Shown: positions 36,295 through 45,653 of the stretch, piece by piece
Numbering within the stretch: position 1 is the first letter of the stretch
Layout of the letters: the number at the start of each line of letters is the position of its first letter
Source of the DNA: Pseudomonadota bacterium
Lineage (GTDB): Bacteria; Pseudomonadota; Alphaproteobacteria; Puniceispirillales; Puniceispirillaceae
DNA length: 64,000 nt
Direction of reading: 5' to 3'
Assembly (NCBI GenBank): GCA_027620495.1
Contig: JAQCEA010000014.1
Location: forward strand, 1-64,000
Translations under genes and position numbers: made by a program
The notes under the pieces: model-generated
Database searches by the model: none
Seen by the model: the letters and a program-made list of their open reading frames with translations, nothing else
Told to the model about the DNA's origin: nothing

Positions 36295-37254
36295 TTAAAT
36301 TCGTTTGGTGAGGCTGACCGCGGCCTGCCCCGAAACCTCGCCGATATCGGCAAGGAAAATCGGATTATCCTCAACCCGCAATTCAATACCATCATTCACC
36401 TGAATAGGCACAACATCGCCGGTTTGCAGGCGAATAAGCTGGCCCATAGACATGACCGGCTGGCCCAGAAACGCTGTGACATTCAGTGGAATATTCAAGA
36501 TGGCATGTTCCATTCTTTCGCGCCAGCTAACATCGTCATTCGTGTCAGATTGCATGCGAGAGCGTAATTGCGAGGCGATTGGTTTTAGTGTTTGAAGCGG
36601 ATAGACAACATCCATATTGACCGAGTTACCATTTGGCAGTTGGATCAAAAAAGCACAAATGATGACCAATTCGCTGCCATCAACAAATGACGCAAATTGT
36701 GGGTTCACCTCGCGCCCCTGATACGACAATGTAATGGGCATCAAATCTGTCCAGGCGGCTGACAGGCACTTGCTCAGCCCTTCATGAACAAGTTCAATCA
36801 CACGTTCTTCGGTATTGGTAAATTCGGTGCGTTTCTGGTCAGGCTGATAGATCGACCCACCATAAAAAGACGCGGTTAATGTCGAAATGAATTTTGGCCC
36901 CAATGTTAACAGCATTGGCCCGCGCAATTCTTCCATGCGCGAGATATTCAAATTCATGAAATTATCGATCCCTTCGCAATATTCGTCAAAGGTTTTGACC
37001 TCTGGCGGGAACGGCGAAATGCGGGGTTGCAGACGCAGCATTGGCAGAAATACACCGCGTGCATGCCGGGCAAATCTTTCATTGATCAACCGCAGGGCGT
37101 AATAATCGCCCATTAACGAAAGATCATCCTCACCAAATTGGAACGCACGCACATCGGATGAATCAGCCACATCCGCCTGTACTTCATAGTCAGAGGCTTG
37201 CAGCCCCTCCATCAGAGCATCAACCTCTTCACTTGTTAATTTACGTGATGACAT
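36295..37254 (-). CDS. fliM: Flagellar motor switch protein FliM
   Basis: A 319-residue switch protein. The N-terminal segment (LTSEEVDALMEGL) is the part that normally leads into the CheY-binding region, and is short here. The middle CheC-like domain (about 45-230) has RFARHARGVFLPMLRLQ and LMPITLSYQGREVNPQF. The C-terminal SpoA domain (about 245-319) has ILNIPLNVTAFLG and LRVEDNPIFLADIG. It lies between fliL and fliN as usual. Confidence 0.96.
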   Translation of the reverse strand: MSSRKLTSEEVDALMEGLQASDYEVQADVADSSDVRAFQFGEDDLSLMGDYYALRLINERFARHARGVFLPMLRLQPRISPFPPEVKTFDEYCEGIDNFMNLNISRMEELRGPMLLTLGPKFISTLTASFYGGSIYQPDQKRTEFTNTEERVIELVHEGLSKCLSAAWTDLMPITLSYQGREVNPQFASFVDGSELVIICAFLIQLPNGNSVNMDVVYPLQTLKPIASQLRSRMQSDTNDDVSWRERMEHAILNIPLNVTAFLGQPVMSMGQLIRLQTGDVVPIQVNDGIELRVEDNPIFLADIGEVSGQAAVSLTKRI

Positions 37255-37284
37255 GATCGTTCACTGACTTAACTATATTTACGC

Positions 37285-37866
37285 CTATTGCAAAACAAAT
37301 GAGGTGAAATGCACTTCCTGTATACCGCCAAAATCCTCTAAATCAACAAGCTTTAAATTGATGCTGTCACGAAGGGCTATGGCCAGCGCTTCACGGCCAG
37401 TTTTGCCTTGAACATCGGCTTCGGAAAATTCACTCATGGTGTTTAATATTTCTGATCGCAGCGCAAGCTGGTGCCCTTCGACATTGCCCATGACGGTGTC
37501 GTCATATTGTGTTGATACGCCCAGACCGACTTGCAAAAATTTACGGGAATTTAGCAAATTGGTGGTAAAAGTACCAGGAAATTCAAAATAGGTCGTGACA
37601 AAGGTTTCTACCTCTGGCGTTTCTTTTGCAACCTTGCTGTCACCTTTCGCGGCTTCTTCTTCGGCTATTTTTTTCGCGTCAGCTTCTTCCATTTTGCGTT
37701 CGATAATTTGTTCGATTTCTTCAGATGGGTCAAGTTGCGCGCCGCCAAACAGCACAAAGCCAACTCCCAGCCCAATGCCGATGAGCGCAATACCACCAAA
37801 CGCAAATAGCAGGATTTTTACCAATCCGCCGCGCTTTTTTGGCTCATTATTTTCTTCGTCTGCCAT
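37285..37866 (-). CDS. fliL: Flagellar basal-body-associated protein FliL
   Basis: A 193-residue membrane protein; GGAGG lies 8 bases before its ATG. A charged cytoplasmic tail (NNEPKKRGG) precedes one membrane helix (ILLFAFGGIALIGIGLGVGFVLF). An acidic coiled segment (ERKMEEADAKKIAEEEAA) leads to the periplasmic stomatin-like domain (YFEFPGTFTTNLLNSRKFLQV). It surrounds the stator and supports torque. Confidence 0.94.
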   Translation of the reverse strand: MADEENNEPKKRGGLVKILLFAFGGIALIGIGLGVGFVLFGGAQLDPSEEIEQIIERKMEEADAKKIAEEEAAKGDSKVAKETPEVETFVTTYFEFPGTFTTNLLNSRKFLQVGLGVSTQYDDTVMGNVEGHQLALRSEILNTMSEFSEADVQGKTGREALAIALRDSINLKLVDLEDFGGIQEVHFTSFVLQ

Positions 37867-37920
37867 CGATTCATCCTCCAGTGGACTGACCCACCCGGTA
37901 ATTTAATAATCTCTAAATTA

Positions 37921-39459
37921 CTAGGCCTGCATATTTATCAAATTTTCTGACTGTTCAACACTGATTTCAGCATTGGTTTCATCCTTGCCATCAGCGGTGT
38001 CAGACGCCGCCGCATGTGCCGAACCGCCCTCGCGGCCCCGCCCCGAATTCTGGCCAGCAAGATTACCGCCAAAATTCTGGTTATATTGAGATGTTAAATT
38101 GCCAAATTTCAAACCAGATGCATCCATCATCTGTGCCAACCGTGCTTCGGCGTCGCTCAACATCTGTGCGGCCGCGCTGGTTTCAGTTTGAATATGGACA
38201 TTTGTGCGCTCATTCTGCACAACAAGGCTGATGCGCATTTTGCCCAGATTGCGGGGGTTAAGATGAAAATCTATCTTGTCTTTGCCACCAGCAAGGCCTC
38301 TTTCCACCCGCTGAAGCAGCATTTCTGTCCAATTGTCCTGAGCCATATCAAGCATGTCCATCATGCTGCCATTTGTCATGCTGGCACTTGCCGAGATCAA
38401 GCCGCCTGATTGGCCACCTGATTGGCCGCCCGATTGGCCATTATTTTGCTGTGACATCTGTGCAGCAACAGAAACCCCGGCCGCCTGCATTTGCCGCACC
38501 GCGTTTGCAGACAGGCTTTCACCAGACACAGACTGACCGCTCATGCGGCCAACAAAGCGTTCTGTTTGTCCCGCAACAGCCCGCATAAAATCATCTGGGC
38601 TGTCAAATTGCATATCCCCATCCATATCGATCAGCGCCTGATCAGACGCATCGACAGATTTGCTGTTGGCAAGGCTGGCCTGACTGATGGTCTGTTGATA
38701 GGTCGCTGGCCTGATCGCTGCCCGTGCATCTGGCCTTGCATCTGACCGTCCGCCTGTCCGTAACTGGCTGGTTTCAACATCTAATTCGCCGGTCAGCATG
38801 TCATCAATTGGATCAACATGTGATGGTTGCTTTTCGGCAGATTTCATCGTCTGCGGCGAAGACGAAGATAATGTGGCCATTTGCATCTGCGATTGAACGC
38901 TAGATTGATGCGCGGCAGGTATCGGGGTGCTTAGCGTGGCCCGGCTTTTATGCTGATGCGGCATCACTGCTTCATCTTCCATTGCCATTTGCGCCATGAC
39001 AGCTGATGTTTCGGCCGCTGGCAAAGCTGTGCCAGCTTGCTGTTGCAACGGCATAGGTCCAATCATCATCGGGTTGATTGAAATCATGTCTTCGTCCGGC
39101 CCTCCATCAAGGCCGGTAAAATCATCCTCATCCACCAACAAGATATCATCTTGTGGTGCAGCATCAGCCTCTGACTCAATGCTTCGGCCGGTGCCACGCT
39201 GACCAGCCATCATCGCCGCCACCGCCTGCATCGCCGCCAAAATATCCGAATTTCCATCCGGGTTGGCATCGGTATCAGCATCCGCATTGACCGGCCCTAG
39301 GCCGCCTATCATCGGATCAGCATCGGGTTCAGCCGCAACAACACCGCCAAAAAGTGCTGCAAACAACATTTCATGCGCGGCGTCACCGCCCTTTTTAACA
39401 AAGGGTTGAGCTAGGCTAGAACTGGGCCTCGCATTCGCTTTTGATGCAATTTCTGACAT
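37921..39459 (-). CDS. fliK: Flagellar hook-length control protein FliK
   Basis: A 512-residue protein from ATG 39459; a start 15 codons upstream is possible. About 400 residues of low-complexity sequence rich in Met, Asp, Gln and Ala precede the conserved C-terminal Flg_hook domain (QRVERGLAGGKDKIDFHLN, then NLGKMRISLVVQNERTNVHI). It acts as a ruler and signals FlhB to change export specificity. A Gly-Gln-Ser repeat at 38406-38441 lies in the linker. Its place between fliJ and fliL supports the call. Confidence 0.92.
   Translation of the reverse strand: MSEIASKANARPSSSLAQPFVKKGGDAAHEMLFAALFGGVVAAEPDADPMIGGLGPVNADADTDANPDGNSDILAAMQAVAAMMAGQRGTGRSIESEADAAPQDDILLVDEDDFTGLDGGPDEDMISINPMMIGPMPLQQQAGTALPAAETSAVMAQMAMEDEAVMPHQHKSRATLSTPIPAAHQSSVQSQMQMATLSSSSPQTMKSAEKQPSHVDPIDDMLTGELDVETSQLRTGGRSDARPDARAAIRPATYQQTISQASLANSKSVDASDQALIDMDGDMQFDSPDDFMRAVAGQTERFVGRMSGQSVSGESLSANAVRQMQAAGVSVAAQMSQQNNGQSGGQSGGQSGGLISASASMTNGSMMDMLDMAQDNWTEMLLQRVERGLAGGKDKIDFHLNPRNLGKMRISLVVQNERTNVHIQTETSAAAQMLSDAEARLAQMMDASGLKFGNLTSQYNQNFGGNLAGQNSGRGREGGSAHAAASDTADGKDETNAEISVEQSENLINMQA
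38406..38441 (-). repeat. Three 12-base tandem repeats inside fliK
   Basis: Copies ctgattggccac, ctgattggccgc and ccgattggccat encode Gly-Gln-Ser-Gly repeats in the ruler linker of FliK. Copy number could vary by slippage. Confidence 0.85.
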
Positions 39460-39547
39460 CCGTTTTTCAGTCCGTTTTATCCGGTTGGGCGCAATTTTAC
39501 GCAAGCGTATTGCAATTCGGATGCCATTTGGCGATCAGACGCGGTTT

Positions 39548-39967
39548 TTATCTAGGGCAGGATTTTCGGCGTGAAGCGTCATCCTCCTCGCGGCGGGCTT
39601 CACGTTCATCACGGTTGGTACGGCGAATCTGTTCCGCCTTGCTTGCCGATTTTTCACGGCGCCGATCAGATAGCGCTATTTTCCGCCGCATGAATTGAAG
39701 CTCTTCACTCAAATGATCGCTACGATTGCTGGCGGTTTCTAACTGGACGCGAATCTGATAGCTCAATTCGGCAGATGATCGCAGTGTAAAGGCTGTTTGC
39801 TCTTGGGTTTTCGTTGCTGAATCTGCTGCCATATCACTCAATTTCTGGCGCATATCTTCAAGTTTCTGCAATTCGCTGTTCAGCGCACCAAGGCTCCGCA
39901 TTTGCTGGTTGATAAACAGCTTTTCCTTAAGTGCCAGCCTGTCAAAAATCGTATCACGCCGCTTCAT
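39548..39967 (-). CDS. fliJ: FliJ-like coiled-coil export protein
   Basis: A 139-residue, strongly charged, helical protein (LKEKLFINQQMRSLGALNSELQKLEDM; RRKIALSDRRREKSASKAEQ). FliJ is a coiled-coil stalk of the FliI ATPase. Sequence conservation is low, so the call rests on size, coiled coil and a TAATG overlap with fliI. The Arg/Glu-rich tail is typical. Confidence 0.8.
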   Translation of the reverse strand: MKRRDTIFDRLALKEKLFINQQMRSLGALNSELQKLEDMRQKLSDMAADSATKTQEQTAFTLRSSAELSYQIRVQLETASNRSDHLSEELQFMRRKIALSDRRREKSASKAEQIRRTNRDEREARREEDDASRRKSCPR

Positions 39968-41301
39968 TAGCTATCCTGTAGGTTAAACAGGTCAGTCAGT
40001 GCCTTAATAGATTGGGTGGCATCGGCACTTTCATTAAATGGCTGCTGAATATGCGCCATCAGTTGCGGCCATAGCTGGACCGCCATATCTAGATCAGGGT
40101 CTTGCCCGGGCGCATAGCCACCCATCAAGATCAAATCACGATTTTCCATATAGAGCGCCACTAGCCGCCGGAAATATTGCGCGGCCTGCAATTGTGTAGG
40201 CCCAGCAATATCATTCATCACCCGGCTGACCGAGGCAGGCACATCAACCGCTGGATAAATGCCCATCTGGGTTTGTTCACGCGATAACAAGATATGACCA
40301 TCCAAAATCGCCCGCGCGGTATCAACCACCGGGTCATTGGCGTCATCACCATCGGCAAGAACAGTGTAAAAAGATGTGATAGATCCCTCTGCCCCGATGC
40401 CGGTACCAGATCTTTCAACAAGCGCTGGGATCATCGACACAACAGATGGTGGATAGCCTTTTGACGTTGGCTGTTCGCCTAGTGCCAGACCAATTTCGCG
40501 GCGGGCATGTGCCACCCGTGTCAACGAATCCATAATCAACAGGACATTTTTGCCAATTGAACGAAAATATTCAGCGATCGCGGTTGCACGGTTTGCACCA
40601 CGAATACGCAACAGCGGCGATCTATCAGCCGGTTCAGCAACAATTACCGTGCGATCACGCGAGTCACTCTTTAATACTTCAGCCGCAAAACTGGCGACTT
40701 CACGTGCGCGCTCGCCAATCAGCCCAACCACCACAACATCGGCGGCGGTAAATCTTGTCATCATGCCCAGCAAGACCGATTTACCAACGCCCGACCCGGC
40801 AATAATACCGATACGCTGGCCCTGACCAACAGTGAGCAAACTGTTAATAACACGAACGCCAACGTCAAGCTGTTGATCCACCGGGCGGCGGGCCAATGGG
40901 TTGGTTTTTTTGCCATTGAGCGGCCAGCTATGGCTAAGCTGCAAAGGCGGGCCATCATCAAGCGGATGTCCCAACGCATCAATCGCCCGGCCCAGCAACC
41001 CCGGCCCCACTTTGATGCTATGGCCTTCGTCACTCACCACAACACGCGCACCCACACTGATTTGCGCATCATGGTCATGCACCGATAACAGATTGTGATT
41101 ATTCTGAAAGCCAATCACCTCGGCATTCACCGTGGTGCAGTCTTGGGTGTCAATCTCACATAATGTGCCAATTGTTGCGGGGAACCCATCGCATTCAATG
41201 ATATGGCCATCAAAACGACTGACCCGGCCAGACATGCTGGTCGGCCGCACAATCGCTAGCCCCTGAATTTCATCTGCTAATGTTGAAAGCACCTGCGCCA
41301 T
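39967..41301 (-). CDS. fliI: Flagellum-specific ATPase FliI
   Basis: A 444-residue F1-type ATPase. The Walker A loop is GIIAGSGVGKSVLLGMM (about residue 165). Walker B is VLLIMDSLTRVAHARREIGLALGE (about 245). The later PSVVSMIPALVERSG is conserved. It drives delivery of export substrates to the gate. TAATG junctions couple it to both fliH (upstream) and fliJ (downstream). Confidence 0.97.
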   Translation of the reverse strand: MAQVLSTLADEIQGLAIVRPTSMSGRVSRFDGHIIECDGFPATIGTLCEIDTQDCTTVNAEVIGFQNNHNLLSVHDHDAQISVGARVVVSDEGHSIKVGPGLLGRAIDALGHPLDDGPPLQLSHSWPLNGKKTNPLARRPVDQQLDVGVRVINSLLTVGQGQRIGIIAGSGVGKSVLLGMMTRFTAADVVVVGLIGERAREVASFAAEVLKSDSRDRTVIVAEPADRSPLLRIRGANRATAIAEYFRSIGKNVLLIMDSLTRVAHARREIGLALGEQPTSKGYPPSVVSMIPALVERSGTGIGAEGSITSFYTVLADGDDANDPVVDTARAILDGHILLSREQTQMGIYPAVDVPASVSRVMNDIAGPTQLQAAQYFRRLVALYMENRDLILMGGYAPGQDPDLDMAVQLWPQLMAHIQQPFNESADATQSIKALTDLFNLQDS

Positions 41302-42395
41302 TATGACTCTGCCCTATCATCAGCCGCGGGTGGTGTCTGGTCTTGCTGGTCAGCGGCGGTTGCGGGCAGAGGTGACGCCACTGGTTGCGACAGCCCAATG
41401 CGCCGTTCAAGCAGATCATCAATTTCCATACCGTCAAATCTAATGCGGATATCACCGCGTTGTAACGCAAGGTCAGCTTCGATCATTACCGGGTCTTGGC
41501 GCGCCGCCATAATAGGGGCGATTGCCGCACAATCATCCGGGTGCATAAACACCTGACCCGCCGCAACATTTTTGCCTGCCGCATCAGCCAAAGATTCAAT
41601 TCGCGTGACCATCAATTCAGGCATTTCGTCAATCGCCGCGCCGCCGCGCGCCGCCGCCAGCCTGATAACCGCCGCCTGTAACGACTGGGACAATGCGCTG
41701 GTATCAACAGTTTGCGGTTTTGCCAGGCCAATCAAAGCTGTTTCAAACGCACTGATTTTATCAGCAAATTTGGCCTCAAACTCGGCCCCAATGGTCGCAC
41801 GAAGCTCGCTCTCAGCCGCCTCACGGCCAGCCGCAACGCCGTCTGCATACCCGCGGTCATAGGCTGTTTGTGCCGTTTCAAAAGGTGATGTTGGCGAAGC
41901 CGGGCCAACCCCATTATCAGCCCCATTATCAGCTTCATTCTCAACCCTGGCATCCGCACCCATACTGGCATCTGTTGCTGATAGATCCAGTGGATTTGGC
42001 GCATTGGACTCTGCCGTTGGCATTTCCACACCGGTATCTTGCGGCCCATTATCCAGCAGGTTAGCTGATTGCTGTTCGTCCATCTGGTCATCGCCTGTGA
42101 TTTCAGGGGCGATGTCATCTGTCGGCGCATTAATGGCCTCGTCAGCTTCATGAGCGGCTTTATGGGCGGCAATTTCAGCCGTGATCGCGGCGGCTTTTAA
42201 GGCTTCAGCTTGTTGTCTGGCGGTCTCGGCAATTTCCATTAATGAGCGAGGCTTAAAGGTTTGATCAGGCCGCGCATTGCCTGTTTCAGATCGTTTGAAT
42301 TCAGCTTTTTGCAAGGCCGACAAGATGCGTGAAATTTCGGCGTCAGCTAGCTGCGCACTGCGTTCCTCATCATGTTTTTCAGCAAGATTAGCCAT
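41301..42395 (-). CDS. fliH: Flagellar assembly protein FliH-like
   Basis: A 364-residue protein, longer than the usual 230-residue FliH. The first 200 residues are Ala/Asp/Glu-rich with helical segments (RILSALQKAEFKRSETG). The C-terminal part (about 205-330) has the FliH/V-ATPase E-type pattern (YDRGYADGVAAGREAAESELR; VFMHPDDCAAIAPIM; ADLALQRGDIRIRFDGMEID). FliH holds FliI at the export gate. Its stop overlaps the fliI start. The extended N-terminus is unexplained. Confidence 0.85.
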   Translation of the reverse strand: MANLAEKHDEERSAQLADAEISRILSALQKAEFKRSETGNARPDQTFKPRSLMEIAETARQQAEALKAAAITAEIAAHKAAHEADEAINAPTDDIAPEITGDDQMDEQQSANLLDNGPQDTGVEMPTAESNAPNPLDLSATDASMGADARVENEADNGADNGVGPASPTSPFETAQTAYDRGYADGVAAGREAAESELRATIGAEFEAKFADKISAFETALIGLAKPQTVDTSALSQSLQAAVIRLAAARGGAAIDEMPELMVTRIESLADAAGKNVAAGQVFMHPDDCAAIAPIMAARQDPVMIEADLALQRGDIRIRFDGMEIDDLLERRIGLSQPVASPLPATAADQQDQTPPAADDRAES

Positions 42396-42422
42396 GTTTT
42401 ATGTCCTGACTGGGGCCTTGGA

Positions 42423-43466
42423 TTAGACGAAATCGTCACCACCACGGCCGGCAAGAACGATGGTGCCTTCATCTGACAGGCGACGTGCCACGTTAATGAT
42501 TTCTTTTTGCGCACTTTGCACCTCGGTCAGGCGCACGGGTCCGAGCGCCTCCATCTCGTCCAAAATATTGGCGGCGGCCCGCTTTGACATACAGCCAAAT
42601 AACTTTTCTTGAAGCGGTTCATCAGCACCTTTCAGCGCCAGCACCAGCAGATCAGTATCAACCATACGAAGCAATGTCTGCAGCGATTTGTCATCTGACA
42701 TAATCAGATTATCAAACACAAACATGCTTTCCTGGATCGCTTGCATCAGGCCCTTATCACCCTTGCCGATATCCTTCATGATACGGGTTTCCATATTTTG
42801 TTTGGTGAAGTTCATAATCCGCGCTGCCGCGTCAACACCGCCCACCTGAGACGCACGAAGTGACGTGTTCGCTTTGAATTTTTTCTGCATTACTTGTTCA
42901 AGTTCACGCAGAGCATCCGGCCCGACAGTCTGCAAGGTGGCAATGCGGCGGATCACTTCTGACTGCAGATTTTCGGGAAGCAGCCCCAACACATCAGCGC
43001 CAAGACCGGCATCAAGATAGGAAATGATCAAAGCGATAATTTGTGGATGTTCATCAACAATTAATTCTGAAATTGAGCGCGCATCCATCCAGTCTAGAAT
43101 TTCAATTGGCCGCGTGCTGGCAGATGGGGCAATGCGGCTTAATACAGATTGGGATTTATCCTCGCCAAGTGCCTTTACCATAACATTGCGAATATAATTT
43201 CCAGCCCCCATGCCAAGACTTGTTTGGGCCTTAATAATCGCCAGAAATTCATCAAGAACCAAATTCACTGTTTCCTGATCCAGCCCTTGAACCGAATACA
43301 TTGCCGTGCCGAGATGCTGGACTTCACGCGGTGACAGATTGCGCAAAATTTCCGAGGCTTCATCCTCGCCAATCAGCATCATCAAAATGGCTGATTTTTG
43401 CGTACCCGTAAGCTTGTCAAAAACTGACTCTTTTTCGGTTCCGGTATTTTCCGCTGGCGCTGCCAT
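42423..43466 (-). CDS. fliG: Flagellar motor switch protein FliG
   Basis: A 347-residue C-ring protein from ATG 43466, with AAAGGG about 8 bases upstream; a GTG three codons earlier is less likely. The N-terminal domain that binds FliF has LTGTQKSAILMMLIGEDEASEIL. The middle domain has EHPQIIALIISYLD (EHPQ motif). The C-terminal torque domain has MFVFDNLIMSDDKSLQTLLRMVDTD with charged residues facing the stator. It lies directly after fliF. Confidence 0.97.
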   Translation of the reverse strand: MAAPAENTGTEKESVFDKLTGTQKSAILMMLIGEDEASEILRNLSPREVQHLGTAMYSVQGLDQETVNLVLDEFLAIIKAQTSLGMGAGNYIRNVMVKALGEDKSQSVLSRIAPSASTRPIEILDWMDARSISELIVDEHPQIIALIISYLDAGLGADVLGLLPENLQSEVIRRIATLQTVGPDALRELEQVMQKKFKANTSLRASQVGGVDAAARIMNFTKQNMETRIMKDIGKGDKGLMQAIQESMFVFDNLIMSDDKSLQTLLRMVDTDLLVLALKGADEPLQEKLFGCMSKRAAANILDEMEALGPVRLTEVQSAQKEIINVARRLSDEGTIVLAGRGGDDFV

Positions 43467-43547
43467 TTTTGTCACCCTTTGTTACATCTAACTTTACGTT
43501 GGTGGGGCAAAGGTCATCTTAACCCCTGCCCGCACCATATGTCGCTG

Positions 43548-45269
43548 TTATGAGCTGATATCCTTTGACATCATTGCCTTAAACACGTTGGACACACGCC
43601 CAGCTTCATCAGAGACTATCATACGGATTACCGCCACCTTGTCATCATAGGTATTTGCCGTATCCAGCATCTCTGCCGAGATCGCTTGCTTCTTCGGCTT
43701 CAGCTTGGCCTTGATATCTTCAAGGCTTTCACCTTCACCAACTTCTACGGTATCGATATCAATTTCATCATCACCGCCAGCTGTACCATGCATGCCCGGC
43801 ACAACCGCTGGGACAAAGATCCGGTTGATCAATGGACGCACAATACCAAGAATAACAATACCAATAATCAGAATAAATCCAGCCTGATTGATGGCCGCAC
43901 GCATGAATGGCTTTTCGTACCATTGTGGTTTCACACCATCCATGATTTCGTTCATAAATGGCGCGCTTGATACGGTCAGGCTATCGCCGCGTTCGGCATC
44001 AATGCCAATCGCATTAGCGACAAGTTTTTCAATACGTGCTAATTCTTCGTCGCTCATTGGCTGTGATGTCGAAAGTCCAGTTTCCGGATCAATGACATCA
44101 GGTTGGCGAACCAAAACAGCCGCATTGATTTTACGAATGATGTTTGACGGCTTTAGCGTGCTAGACACGGTCCGGCTCACTTCGTAATTTTTGACCTCGC
44201 TTGACGAACTGGATTTCAGCTCAGGACTGCCACCAGATGCAGTTGCAGTTGTTCTTAATTGCGCCGCTTCTGGCGGTGTATTGGCGACCGCACCCGGAAT
44301 GCCTTTGGCGGGTGCCTGCATAGTCTGGTCATTTGTTGATTGTTCACTGCGCAATGCATTTCCGTTCGGGTCAACCACCTCTTCGGTCACTTCACTGCGA
44401 GTGAAATCAATATCAAGATTGATTTGCGCATTGATGTTGCCAGCCCCGACAATCGGCGTCAAAAGCGATGTGACACGTGCCCGGTAAATATCTTCCAGCT
44501 TGATCCGATGTTCAAGCTGTGCATCAGATAGCTGGCTTTCAGGGCTATTGGCACTGCGCGATAGCAATGCCCCGTTTTGGTCAACAACAGCCACATTTTC
44601 CTTGGTCAAATTCGGTATCGATGACGACACCAGATGCACAATGGCTTCAACCTGGCTACGGCCAAGGCTGCGGCCGCGCGCCAATTGCAAAAACACCGAT
44701 GCTGTAGGCTCGGCCGTGTCACGAACAAACACCTCTTTTTCCGGGATGGCCAAATGCACGCGGGCGCTCATTACCAAGTCAATCTCGCTGATTGACCGGG
44801 CCAATTCCATTTCCTGTGTTTGCTTTAATTTTGCCGCTTCCACGGATCGGCTTGACCCCATTTGAATTGAGTCAAGCTGGTCATAGCCGGTACCTGAAGA
44901 TGATGGCAGGCCTTGTGCCGCCAATGTCATGCGGGCGCTGTGATAATCGATAACCGGCACCAAAACTTCGCCGGTAACAGGATCCATTGTGACGTCAACA
45001 CCGGCATTTTTTAATGACTCCAAAACCAGTGATTTTTCTGACTCAGGCAATCCGGCATATAGGGTGGTGCGGTCAGGCTTCTGCATATATACATACGCCG
45101 CCAACCCGACGATGCCGACAATCACCGCGACCATTGTGGGGAGAGAACGCTGAAACGCGGGTTGCGAATACATCCGCTGGACCTGTGATACCAAAGAACC
45201 AGCCTGATTAAACACACCCGGCCCTTTTGCCATAATTTCCGTGTCCTGATTTACTACTGCTTCAGCCAT
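43548..45269 (-). CDS. fliF: Flagellar MS-ring protein FliF
   Basis: A 573-residue membrane protein. The first membrane helix is near residues 43-62 (TMVAVIVGIVGLAAYVYM) and the second near 455-475 (AGFILIIGIVILGIVRPLI). Between them are the YscJ/FliF domains (LYAGLPESEKSLVLESLKNAG; LARSISEIDLVMSARVHLAIPE). The C-terminal tail (DKVAVIRMIVSDEAGRVSNVFKAM) binds FliG. It forms the MS ring that seeds basal-body assembly. Confidence 0.97.
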   Translation of the reverse strand: MAEAVVNQDTEIMAKGPGVFNQAGSLVSQVQRMYSQPAFQRSLPTMVAVIVGIVGLAAYVYMQKPDRTTLYAGLPESEKSLVLESLKNAGVDVTMDPVTGEVLVPVIDYHSARMTLAAQGLPSSSGTGYDQLDSIQMGSSRSVEAAKLKQTQEMELARSISEIDLVMSARVHLAIPEKEVFVRDTAEPTASVFLQLARGRSLGRSQVEAIVHLVSSSIPNLTKENVAVVDQNGALLSRSANSPESQLSDAQLEHRIKLEDIYRARVTSLLTPIVGAGNINAQINLDIDFTRSEVTEEVVDPNGNALRSEQSTNDQTMQAPAKGIPGAVANTPPEAAQLRTTATASGGSPELKSSSSSEVKNYEVSRTVSSTLKPSNIIRKINAAVLVRQPDVIDPETGLSTSQPMSDEELARIEKLVANAIGIDAERGDSLTVSSAPFMNEIMDGVKPQWYEKPFMRAAINQAGFILIIGIVILGIVRPLINRIFVPAVVPGMHGTAGGDDEIDIDTVEVGEGESLEDIKAKLKPKKQAISAEMLDTANTYDDKVAVIRMIVSDEAGRVSNVFKAMMSKDISS

Positions 45270-45323
45270 GTTTCGCGTCCCGAATTATTTTTTTGCCAAT
45301 TGTTCTTTTGTGGTTGTCACATG

Positions 45324-45638
45324 TTAGACAGGCATATTCATGATATCTTTATAAGCACTTAGCATTTTGTTCCGTACATTCAGCGTCATCTGAAAACCAA
45401 GCGATGATACTTGCTGGCTTACCATGACTTTTGACAGGTCATTCTCGATGCCAAGCTCGTATGATTTGGTCAGGTTTGCGGCTGAATTTTGTGCAACGGC
45501 CACTTCGCGGATGGCGTCTCCCAGCCGGTCGGTGAATGGTGTTTTATGGGTGTCGGTACCAAGTGCGGCCTCGGCCTGCGCCCGCAATTGCGCCCGCAAG
45601 CTGGAAACTGGTCCGGTCATTGAAGTGATTTGTGTCAT
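45324..45638 (-). CDS. fliE: Flagellar hook-basal body protein FliE
   Basis: A 104-residue protein. The C-terminal segment has the FliE pattern (DLSKVMVSQQVSSLGFQMTLNVRNKMLSAYKDIMNMPV, seen as VSSLGFQMTLNVRNKML and AYKDIMNMPV). It connects the MS ring to the rod and is the first exported structural part. It follows the sigma-54 activator by 15 bases, so that regulator and the structural genes share a transcript. Confidence 0.95.
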   Translation of the reverse strand: MTQITSMTGPVSSLRAQLRAQAEAALGTDTHKTPFTDRLGDAIREVAVAQNSAANLTKSYELGIENDLSKVMVSQQVSSLGFQMTLNVRNKMLSAYKDIMNMPV

Positions 45639-45653
45639 AGCGATAACCTCTAT